From: Musa acuminata AAA Group
Taxonomy: Eukaryota > Streptophyta > Magnoliopsida > Zingiberales > Musaceae
NCBI RefSeq assembly: GCF_036884655.1
Contig: NC_088330.1
Coordinates: 36,022,001 to 36,086,000, forward strand
Length of the DNA: 64,000 nucleotides
Direction: 5' to 3'
Shown: in pieces, positions 50,561 through 64,000 of the stretch
Numbering within the stretch: the stretch's first letter is position 1
Layout: each line of letters opens with the position of its first letter
Translations under genes and position numbers: made by a program
Notes under the pieces: generated by a model
The model's input: only the letters and a program-made list of their open reading frames with translations
The model's database searches: none
What the model was told of the DNA's origin: nothing

Positions 50561-52690
50561 GAACCCTTGCCTATTTGATACTATATCATATAATTTAAAT
50601 GAGAGAACCATCATCTATTTGGTACCATATGTAAATTTTTTTTGTAAGCTCATGAATTTGGCTGTAATTCACAATGACCTTTAAGTATATTGGTGCTCAG
50701 GAGGACATCAAAATTCAACATGGTAATCTCATAATAAAAGGTCCAACTTGATAATTATTCTAATGCTTTGTATAAGTTTGTTCAACAAGGCCCTTTGCAT
50801 TTGTGGCTCAAATTTGATTGCTCAATATGCTTTAGAAGTTGCGGAACCAAATTTTGCAGGAAATGTATGGTTTAAGTTCTTTTGTTCATTCATGAAATGC
50901 TATGCTATATTTAATAATGGACAGGAAGTTTTAGATAACTTTGTTTGTAGTGACAATAAATATGAATATTTTCACCAAGTGTGGTGTTAATTGACACATT
51001 CAGCAGAGCCATGTAAATGGTGGCAGATCCATTCGGTAGCAACTTGGTTTCAGATGTTTCTTTTATTTCCCCACACTGTAGTGATTTCAAAAGTATCTGC
51101 AGTCATGAACAACACTGTTTGCAGACCACTTTATTTGTGAGCATAATGAGAGGGGCACCACTGAAATAGGTTTTGGAGGATTCAATCTTCCCTTCACCCT
51201 AGTCATTCCTATTAATTCTATAAGGCATCACCTGTCCCCATCTATCGACCTTCCATATGCTGATTCAATAGTGAATCAGGAGGGAGAACCCAGTGTCTAG
51301 AATCAAGAATCAAGTTCTTTCCAACAGGACAACTACAGACTTCATCTTTGCAGGTTTAACTGAATCATTCAAGGCCTGCCATCATATTTCAAGATTAATT
51401 CTGTTTCAGTAGAATTTATGGTGCAACTTCCAACTAGCATGTCATTTGGTTTATGTAAAGAGTGGTTTATCCTTTATTATTATTATCCAATATATACACA
51501 TCATAGTTGTATTTCTTTTTTTTAAAATAAATTATTGTATTATTCTGTCAAACATTTTGGCAAATCATAATCCACTGAAGTTCAAATATTTGTCCAATCA
51601 GGAATATCTTAATTTTTGTTATTGGTTATTTCATTTCCTTTGATGCAGCAGTACAATGGATCATCTCTTTTTACAAGCAACCTGGAGGTGTTTGTATTGC
51701 ATTGTATCATTTCATTATAATTCACCGATCTTAATAATAGTAAAAGATCCATGTAGCCGATCTTAAATAATTGGGACAGCTTTGTTGTTGTTGTTTGTTG
51801 TTATTGTAAATTAAATCGGTATCGATCCATTTCAATGAACACAAATCACTGGTCTAAATGTATTTACCCTGTGATTGAAATTGGCACAGGATTCACAACT
51901 GCTGTTCTTAGTTTTTGTTTTTACCGATTCTCTGGATCTCGAATTGTATCATTGTTCTTATTTTCCAAGACCTGCTTAGAACTTTTCATTTCATAGTGCT
52001 TCTTGTTGCTTCTGCAAAGTCCTTGTTGCAATTGCTGTATGCTTTCCCATAATCCATGTATCAAGTCACTCTATTGCTCTCAAACTTACCATCTTTTTAT
52101 TTGTAGAACTGTGTTCTTCACCAGGACATGTGGGATGCGAGGCATCAAAGAGTTACACTTGTAGGTTTGTCTTAGAAACTCGATCATGTTAACTCTACAT
52201 TTAGCATAGAAGTCGATCCAAACCTTTTTCCAAAGAAGAAGTTGGATGGTTATACAGGAAGATATTTATCTTTTTTTTTTTTGCATTGTGAAGACCTATA
52301 TTATGATGGAAATATAAGTAATGACAATTAGAACTCATGCTGCAAATTGTACAATTTTTTATGATCATTGTTGAAGAGGGCCTTGTTCTTAATTTAGCAG
52401 CACAAGGATGGTTAAACTCATGACTCTGTTCTTAATGAATTTGCATTGCTTGGGGATGTCCATCTTGTTTGATCACAGAGTTTGCTGAGGGAATGGTCGT
52501 CGCAATTATTAGGGGGAAAAAGACCAGATTAATTCATCATACAGGGTGACAAAAAGCTTGACGACTTATTCAAACCTATAGATGAGAAAGAAGAAGAAAG
52601 GTTTGCAGAGCTTTGGAACACAAGGACGATTCCACTCACGGGCATGAGAGGCATCGATCTACTTGGACTTGGGTGCCCGGTTGTTGCCGG
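50561..52690. other. Intergenic, no gene identified
   Basis: AT-rich to mixed sequence with no frame I can support. It contains a LINE 3' tail at 51741 (own entry). Confidence 0.45.
51741..51812 (+). mobile_element. RTE-LINE 3' tail
   Basis: GATCCATGTAGCCGATC, then TTAAATAATTGGGAC and (TTG)n is the typical 3' terminus of plant RTE LINEs. Only the tail is present, a 5'-truncated insertion in the plus orientation. Confidence 0.75.
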
Positions 52691-52993
52691 TCATGGTAGC
52701 GTGGTGACGTCGGCGGGCGTGGTGCCGGGCTTCGACTTGGACTAGAGCGCGAAGTAGCCGATGGTGGCGACGATCAGGAAACCGCCGACGGCCATGGTGG
52801 TGGGCCTGTGCGGCAACTTCCGCCGCTGTTGCAGCACCTCGGTGGATCCCACCGGCGTCGCCGCAGCCGGCGGCGGGGCCCCTTCCCTATCCTCTCCTCG
52901 CTGCTGCTCATCGATTCTTTCACGCTGCTCATCTGCTCGCTCGCTTGCTCGTCTCTCGTCTGTGCTTCCTCCGCTTCTCAGATTTTGTTATAG
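52691..52993 (-). pseudogene. Small single-pass membrane protein pseudogene
   Basis: One minus-strand frame reads a charged N-terminal part (EDREGAPPPAAATPVG), STEVLQQRRKLPHRPTT and a membrane span (MAVGGFLIVATIGYFAL), then a TAG at 52742-52744. Reading continues SKSKPGTTPADV to a second stop at 52691. No ATG precedes the conserved part in this frame, and a TAA lies upstream at about 52991. The layout resembles a family of small plant membrane proteins of unknown function. Lack of introns, the missing start and the nonsense codon suggest a decayed copy. A single-base sequencing error at the TAG cannot be excluded. Confidence 0.5.
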
Positions 52994-53267
52994 CTCGTCC
53001 TGCAGCAAGCGCGAGTGCATGCTGCATGTGACACGTCGCCGTTTGACCCGTTCCCCGTGGACGCGCGGCCATCGGACGTGAGCCGAGGCGAGGAAGGTGA
53101 TGGCTTACGGTTCAAGAAAGATTGCAGACGACGTGTAATATAATCTCAATTCATGACGTATAGCTCACAAATAATAAACTATATATGTCGAATAAAAGAA
53201 TGTAAGAACCATACATCAAGACTCATGATGCGCATCACCAAGGACTAACGAACGCAGTCACTCTCTG
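52994..53267. other. Intergenic, 3' side of ENODL gene
   Basis: Presumably includes the ENODL 3' UTR (minus strand). Nothing else is seen. Confidence 0.4.
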
Positions 53268-53909
53268 TCACAGTACAATCCCCAGAACCAGCAGAGCGCC
53301 TGCAACGCTACTCTTCAGGACCTTCTCCATCCTCGAAGCGCCGCTGGTTGGTGCGATCGCTGGGCCTTCGGAGTACTCTGCGGGGGAGGGAGCCGGAGCG
53401 AGGCCGCGAAGCGAGTGCCGCTCCGACATCACGACCACGATTAGCTTCTCCCCCTCCTCGCACGCCCCTTCCGCCCCACTGATGAAGTAGTACGCCCCCG
53501 ACCGATGCAGCTCCACCACGGTCGCCCCGTTCTTGTGCTCCGCTATCGGGCTCGTCTTTTTGCAGCTCAGGTACGCCTCCCTGGTCACCTGCAGCACAGA
53601 GTCCTTTCCGGCGTCGTACCTCCAAACTGCGCAGGAAGGGAACATCGGCCGGAGGTCCCCTGAGCGTCAGTTCTTCGCTTCTCTTCACCAGAGTTCATAA
53701 GGACGCAAGGATGAGAGAAGATTACCGAGGGAGTCGCCTACTTGGAACCGGTTCTTCTCGGCCCATTGGTTGAGGGAATCGGTGGTGGTGGGTGGGACTC
53801 TCCACGCGTTGACATTGCCTCCGACCAAGAAGTCTCTTGCTTCGGAGCTGGTAATGCTCACGAAAAGAAGGGCGATGCAGACGAGCGATGAAGATCTCGA
53901 AGACGCCAT
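53268..53909 (-). CDS. ENODL: Early-nodulin-like protein (phytocyanin domain, GPI-anchored)
   Basis: Two exons, 53726-53909 and 53268-53626, join G/TT to encode 180 residues. Residues 1-24 form a signal peptide ending SSEA. The plastocyanin-like domain runs RDFLVGG...VGDSLVWRYDAGKDSVLQV...YLSCKKTSPIAEHKNG...YYFISGAEGACEEGEKLIVVVM. The two remaining Cys can form the conserved disulphide. Blue-copper ligands are missing: Ser stands where the ligand Cys would be in YFIS, and Ala precedes the last Cys where His is expected, as in other ENODLs, so it should not bind copper. An AP-rich arabinogalactan-type stretch (LAPAPSPAEYSEGP) and a hydrophobic C-terminus (VAGALLVLGIVL) predict glycosylation and a GPI anchor at the plasma membrane. 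Family roles include reproductive signalling and cell-wall or membrane organisation. Confidence 0.92.
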
Positions 53910-54344
53910 CGAGAGCAGTAGAGAGAAGAGGTTCTCGGGAGCAAAGAAAAAGATTGGTTGACGTGCTGACTGAGGACACTCGAGCTCTACTTAAAGCGAG
54001 GGAGAGGAAGAGGACGAGGCAGTAGCCGTTGGAGAAGGCTCAGAGACAGGCGTGCATTTTTGTTGCAGCAGGCGAGCAACGGTCGAGTAGCTTTCTTGGG
54101 GATTTGGGAATCCGATGTTGGGGTTCAACGTTCGGTATCGGGTCCAGAAGGTGAATCCGGATCCGACTCTATTCGGGTTGAATTGTTGAAATCCGAATCC
54201 GGAAAGCGGCGAGTGGACTCATCCAAATGTGGCTCGGTTCGGATCGACAAGGAAGCGACTCAGCGCGAGGGAGGGTTTCCGAGTGCGGCTGCTTTCTTGG
54301 TCTACGACGGCGAGAGCGGAGCAGCAGGAGGGAGCGAGAGGGCA
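53910..54344. promoter_or_regulatory. Divergent promoter between ENODL and the 85-residue membrane protein gene
   Basis: 435 bases separate the two start codons, which face away from each other. A TTTAAGTAG-like box on the minus strand near 53990 could be the ENODL TATA element. An in-frame ORF extends upstream of the plus-strand start to 54060 and is taken as leader. Confidence 0.5.
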
Positions 54345-57300
54345 ATGGGGGGCGGCGCCGCTGAAACCACTGGCAGTAGTGGCGGAGGAGGAGGGGGTTT
54401 TAAGGCTCGGTTGGAGCACTACTTATATAGCGGCGACAAGAAGCACGTCTTCGCTGGCATCGCCGTCATCTCGGCTGTCTTCGCCGTCCCTTGGTTCCTC
54501 ATGAATCGAGGTACATCACTTCAGTTCCAATTCCTCCCTCCCTTTCTCTCTCTCTCTCTCTCTCTCAACCATGAACGAAGGAAATCCTAGCTACTATCAC
54601 CTGCCTAAGAACAGGAAAATTTTCTCTCTAAACAATCCTAGCGGCAATCTCCGATCGAAGATGTCATGGATTTAGGTTTTGTTATATTTAGATTACGATT
54701 GCTATACTGTCTCGCCTTTCAAGATACGTATATCGATCTGTTCGTGCCCTTCACATTTAGATTCAATGCGAACTTCAATTACTGCATCATATGCCCAGTA
54801 ATGCTTTGATCGATTACATTATCATCTCTTTGGCGAGTGTGATTCGAGATCAAACGGATTGCTTGCTGTTGAATTGATGGTGAAGCAACTGTTGCTTTAT
54901 CACCAGCATTAGCAGAGATCTTTTAGATTTCTTTGCTCGTAATTTGGTAATCTACAGGGCCGTGAGGTAAACAATGGGGATTAAGATCTTCCACCTTGAA
55001 GCTCTTGTGTCAGAGGTGTTGACGGATTCTCTAAACCGAATAGTAGTTATAGAATAGTAGATGTTGTCAGTGTCACCCTTGTGCCATGGTTTTTGCTTTT
55101 TATTTTTTTAAAATGGGAATATTATTGTTGGTATACATACATGATTGGGATTGTTTGAGTATGTTTATAGTAAGATCGGATAAGAATTTTGTTGATTGTG
55201 TTGGATCTAATACATACATGATTGGGATTGTTTGAATGAACTTTATAGTAAGATCAGATAAGAATTTTGTTGATTGTGTTGGATCTAATACATACATGAT
55301 TGGGATTGTTTGAATGAAGTTTATAGTAAGATCGGATAAGAATTTTGTTGATTGTGTTGGATCTAATAAACTTTGCAATTCTTGTTTGTCTAAATTAGCT
55401 GATAACTACTATTGGATCGCTTTTTGGTAGTGAGATCAGACGAGAATTTTGTTGATAATGTTGGAGCTAATAATCTTTGGAATTCTTGTTTATCCAAATT
55501 AGCTGCTCACTCCTATCGGATCACTTCTATAGGTGTTTCACTATTCAAGTATGGATTTAAGATCCTTAATGGGTTTGATATTGTAGAACAAAAGTATTGG
55601 TGGATGATAAGGTATTGGAAGAGAATCCACCAAGTCTGATATGAGATTGCCCACCTTTATAAGGTACATTCAATACATTACAGGATGAAGATCTTTCATG
55701 ATTTTGCTTCTTAGTTGTCACCCATCATATTGTGACTGTTGACCCAGTGTGTGCACGCCCTTGCAGCAGCATCTGAAAGGGTTACCTGTTGAAATTGGAT
55801 GAAGACAGTTCATGAATTTACTATCATGCTAGCAGAAAAAGCTCATATTTTAGATTTTTAATTTGGACTATGTCTGTGTATGTTGATAGTTGCCTATGAA
55901 AGGATGTAAGAAGAGTTATCTCACTTCAGTTGTCAATATTAATCGTGGGGCTTTGATTTTTCATGTCTCGAAGGTAGATGTTAATACTCATTTCTATAGA
56001 AGAAAGAATCAAAAGAAACTAGTTGGATGCAACAGGAAGAGATTGAGAAGAAAATAAATTAATTTACAACTTTTTAAGGGGCTTACCATATAAAAGAAGG
56101 GAATAATTAGAATGGTCCAATATAAGTGTTTTAGTCGAAGTCATAGAGAGAGTATCAACATATGACATGATACTTATTATGTAGTGTGCTAATAGCAAAG
56201 GCCATAGAGTATAGTTAGTCTTTCAACATAATTATTTGGTTCGCTTCTAGAAGATATCATGTATGAACAAGGATTGAATTTTTTAAATCAAAATTACTGG
56301 CAATATACAAGATGTATTTTGTCATGTCCTAATTCGATAGGAAAACCTGACCCACTAACTTGGAAGGTCTAGAACCAAATGGTCCAAAATGCATAAACCT
56401 AAGTCAATTAAGGTAACCTCATTTAGTCCTATATAGAATCGCTTCCATCCCCTACCTATAATGGAAAACCAAATCAGGTTGTTACAATTTTCCTCTCTCG
56501 AAAGCTTAACTCCCCGTCAAAAGTCGAAAGTTCCAACTCCTAGCCTAAAATTATGTATGGTAAGGTCATGTAAGGTTCAGTACAGTAGTAGCTCCACACC
56601 ATGTCATATCTTCAGCTCCATCTATGGGAAATCACATAGCCATACTTAACCCGAAGTTAATAACCATCACATCTAGTCTTATATACAATCATATCCATCC
56701 TCACGCATCTAGCATGCGATTGAATCGGGACGTCATATATTTTCATGTTATTTTGTTGTTTGCTTATATTACTTTGATCGGTGAGAATTTAATCAGTATT
56801 TAATTTAAATTTGAGTTGCAAAATAAATGTTAGAGCCTAAAGTGTTTTAAGCTAAGTGGGAGTAGGATTGAGTTTAGGAAACATGATTTAGTTTGCTAGG
56901 AGAAGAACTGCAGATACAAACGAGATGGATGGATGAGAAATTTTTAGAATTTTTGCAGCTGGCTATCGCTCTTTTTTTTTTCCTCTGTAGTTGCTTGATA
57001 TTAATGTGTTTGAGAGAGGAAATCTGTTCTGTAACTAGATTTATAGGTTTAATCCAGTCCCGAGCATGTTTAGGTGTTCCGTATATAACGAGTTTCTACA
57101 CGGTGTCTGATGCCCTTTTCAATTTTGAGATGCAGTTTGTACTCTGTAGCAAACTTCCCACTCAAGTGAGTAGATTTGATGGCGTGTTCATGTCTTACAT
57201 CTGTGGACAGTAAACAACACGCCTGCGTAGTATCTATTCTCTGAGTCAAATGGTTCATTTTGCGTTTTCCTTGTTTTATTGCTGCTGTAATATCTTTCTT

Positions 57301-57460
57301 TGTTAGGATGCCTCGTGATCTAACAAACACCCATCCATCTTCCTGTTCCTGTGTGGTCTGTACCGCAGGGACAAGGCATCAGTCCCATCAAGATTATATG
57401 GAGAAGGCTAATGAAGCACGGAGTGAGCGGCTTTCTTCCGGTCAGCCAACTATCAAGTAA
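54345..57460 (+). CDS. Conserved small one-pass membrane protein, 85 residues, function unknown
   Basis: Exon 1 (54345-54510) and exon 2 (57369-57460) join G/GG over a 2.86-kb intron. The product has a Gly/Ser-rich N-terminus (GSSGGGGGGFKARLEHYLYSG), then a membrane span after GDKKHV (VFAGIAVISAVFAVPWFLM), then a charged helical tail (RHQSHQDYMEKANEARSERL, then SSGQPTIK). Both exons look clearly coding: the frame crosses the splice and the charged tail has balanced helix character. I recognise it as a widespread small plant membrane protein of unknown role, but I cannot name it. The open frame extends upstream to an ATG at 54060. I chose 54345 because the upstream part looks like leader (Arg/Ser/Gly mixed) and the downstream start gives a compact protein. 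Confidence 0.8.
55134..55366. repeat. 77-78-bp tandem repeat, three copies, in intron
   Basis: Units start TACATACATGATTGGGATTG at 55134, 55211 and 55289 and carry TAAGATCGGATAAGAATTTT. A fourth decayed piece lies near 55427-55470. It lies inside the 2.86-kb intron of the small membrane protein gene. Confidence 0.92.
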
Positions 57461-58515
57461 CCTGTTCACACGGGTGACATATCATCGTTACTGCCTCTTT
57501 TTTACTTCGTCATCAGACTGCATGCATGCGTAATCAAATCTTAGGTAGGGTAGGGGTTGTGGATCAAACTCTGCATTGGCGGTATGAATCCGTACCTGAT
57601 TCAGGATGGATGGATGCTGACAAAAATAAACATAAAACTTTCGGTACGTAAATTAATTTTCCAAGTACTCGAAATTGGTACGATGTGCTGTTTTTTGATC
57701 AGGAAAGTGGCATTTTTAATCAATATATTTGCCCCTCTGGGTGTTAAAAAAAGTAACCTGAGATTTATGAATTATATATTTAGTTAAATTAGGAGTGTTT
57801 GAATCTTTATTTGTAATTTTTATAAAAGTCTAAAATTTAAATTTTTTTTCTATCCCTTCTCATACTATTAATAATAATCATTTTATCTCGTTAAACAAAT
57901 ACTTATCCTTATCATCTTAAATATATATTTTTTTATTTTCTCTTATTAACATATTTAATTATTCATAATAAAATCATATCTATTTTTATCTTTTCTAATA
58001 ACTTTACATAGCTACCTCAACATTCTTATATCAACAATCAACAACTTAAGCTTTTTATATATATTATTTTTATTCGGATCCATAAGACATTAATAATTAA
58101 GAACTAATTATTTAGTTCAGAAGAAAATAAAAGGAGCAATGAGTCAATATTTCCTGAAAAACAGAAGCAATTCTTTATTCATCATGACAAGGAGGCAGCA
58201 AATGAACTGTTAACTTTGTCCACTCAGTCAAGCTAAATATTTGAAGGTACCGATCTGATTCCAAAGTACATGCTCCTGTTGCATTGTCGAGTAATTTAAA
58301 TGTGAACAAAAAACCAACGCTCAACTCTGTTACGTTTCATGCTTAAAGGTCGAAAGTGCGATGCATCTGACATAGAAAACAAACCATCCTTTTCTCCACT
58401 TTATTTCATCGATTCCGTATTGAGCACGAACATATCTATATAGCGTTGCTGAATGATCTTCCAAAAGGTCCACAGATCACATATAGCTTAAATAGTGGGC
58501 GAACTCAAAGCCTTT
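57461..58515. other. Intergenic between convergent genes, with LINE remnant
   Basis: The small membrane protein gene and STIC2 converge here. It holds 3' UTR sequence on both sides and an RTE-LINE fragment (57770-58060). On the minus strand AATAAA at 58174-58179 could be the STIC2 poly(A) signal, about 340 bases after its stop. Confidence 0.45.
57770..58060 (-). mobile_element. RTE-type LINE C-terminal fragment
   Basis: This resembles 47810-48070 closely in landmark strings (CCCTTCTCATACTATTAATA, AACTTTACATAGCTACCTCAA, CATTCTTATATC). It is a short decayed copy of the same LINE family in the minus orientation. Confidence 0.65.
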
Positions 58516-63206
<4,691 letters not shown>

Positions 63207-63603
63207 CGGAGAGAGACAACCCTGACTCCCGCGCTTCTCCCTGGAGAGGAGGCGAGAAGAAAGCACCAACCGAAGAACGATGCGGGCTTGGAGGATAGAG
63301 TGGCGACTGTACCGTGGATTGGAGGAAGGAATTTTTATCATCGACATGGAGTTAGGGATTCGACCCCATAAAAGGGCCGATGCTACGGATCCGCACTCGC
63401 ATGGATCCGAATCCATTAGATTTGAGAATACGGATCGGGTCGGGTCCTTTTAGGGAGATTTTGATGGTTTCTGGGCCGGGCCTAACTACACTGGATTTGA
63501 TGACAATGTCGCCGGTACACTCATCGCGTCGATCACCCGACCCGTTCCTCTTAACCTCATATACTTCGGTGTTCTCCAAATCCGATCCAGTGATGCAAGC
63601 CCC
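63207..63603. promoter_or_regulatory. Divergent promoter between STIC2 and the F-box gene
   Basis: About 400 bases between the two start codons, which face apart. It is GC-richer than nearby introns, with GGATCCG/CGGATC repeats at 63388-63435. The small size means cis-elements are probably shared. Confidence 0.5.
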
Positions 63604-63974
63604 ATGGCGGAGGTCATCGAGGAAGGGGCGAGGGAGGCGGAGGCGAACCGCGATTGGTCGGAGCTGACCCCGGTGTGCCTGGCTAACGTGCTCCGCAGGC
63701 TGACCCTGGAGGACCGGTGGAAGGGGGCGATGCTTGTGTGCCGCTCGTGGCTCGCCGCGGCGCGGGACCCGGCCCTCTTCGCTGCCGTGGACCTCGAGCC
63801 CGCGTTCGAATCCGCCGGATCCAGCCGCGCCGATGCCGCCGAGTGGTGGACCCCGGCGTTCCAGCGGCGCGTCGACGCCATGCTCCGATCCGCCGCGGTG
63901 TGGGCGGAGGGGTCGCTCCGAGAAATCCGAGTTCGTCACTGTTCTGATGAGGCCCTCTGCTTCGCTGCCGAGAG
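63604..63974 (+). CDS. SKIP1: F-box protein, SKIP1-like, first exon only (runs off the edge)
   Basis: The exon opens at ATG 63604 and ends at a donor (GAGAG/GTAATA) after 123 codons and two bases. The F-box domain is at about residues 18-60: DWSELTPVCLANVLRRLTLE, DRWKGAMLVCRSWL. This is followed by WWTPAFQRRVDAMLRSAAVW and IRVRHCSDEALCFAAER, which begin the leucine-rich repeat region typical of SKIP1 and related plant F-box proteins. As an SCF E3 subunit it would bind ASK/SKP1 through the F-box; the target is unknown. Exon 1 is very GC-rich. The start is the first in-frame ATG. The rest of the gene lies beyond the window. Confidence 0.85.
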
Positions 63975-64000
63975 GTAATATGCTTCGATCCCATGTATTT

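Noticed and set aside
52761..53081. 106-residue plus-strand frame
   Set aside because: Cys/Ser/Arg-rich shadow of the minus-strand pseudogene, which has the recognisable membrane segment.
55134..55366. Regular spaced repeats resembling a CRISPR array
   Set aside because: Three near-identical direct tandem units without variable spacers, in plant intron DNA.
63352..63939. Long minus-strand frames opposite the F-box exon
   Set aside because: Shadow frames of the GC-rich exon; the plus strand has the F-box motif and a donor site.

Overview
This is plant nuclear DNA. Genes have GT-AG introns and plastid transit peptides, and the window carries Ty1/copia, RTE-type LINE, hAT-like and CACTA-like elements, long AT-rich intergenic stretches and many (TA)n or (GA)n microsatellites. 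The very GC-rich first exons (CYP28, the F-box gene) suggest a commelinid monocot such as a Musaceae-type genome; that is an inference from composition only. No bacterial features, CRISPR arrays, rRNA or tRNA genes were seen.

Left part (1-16.9 kb): a plastid DnaJ co-chaperone of the DJA5/DJA6 type (minus strand, cut by the left edge), a thylakoid-lumen cyclophilin of the CYP28 type (minus) and a receptor-like cytosolic-domain kinase of the At1g80640 type (plus, ten exons). A 214-bp hAT-like MITE with a perfect 8-bp target duplication lies in a DnaJ intron. From 16.9 to 24 kb there is mostly non-coding sequence, with one weak minus-strand spliced-transcript candidate.

Centre (24.0-47.3 kb), the most interesting part: an old tandem duplication of about 11.7 kb. 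Each unit holds a degenerate tandem array (period about 140-155 bp), then a MIR156 hairpin with its GA/CT-rich primary-transcript region, then transposon debris. Unit A encodes canonical miR156. Unit B encodes a variant with one substitution at position 7, and has an extra 783-bp internal tandem repeat split by a 4.75-kb Ty1/copia element with a clean 5-bp target duplication. Unit A instead has a truncated, oppositely oriented fragment of the same copia family inside a CACTA-like element.

Right part (47.3-64 kb): a decayed RTE-type LINE, a small membrane-protein pseudogene, an early-nodulin-like phytocyanin (minus) head to head with an 85-residue one-pass membrane protein gene (plus), a plastid YbaB/EbfC-family gene of the STIC2 type (minus, seven exons), and, divergent from it, the first exon of a SKIP1-like F-box gene that runs off the right edge.

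Functionally, three genes (DnaJ, CYP28, STIC2) serve chloroplast protein folding or thylakoid biogenesis. The duplicated MIR156 would act on SPL transcription factors that control phase change. No operon-like link between neighbours is implied.
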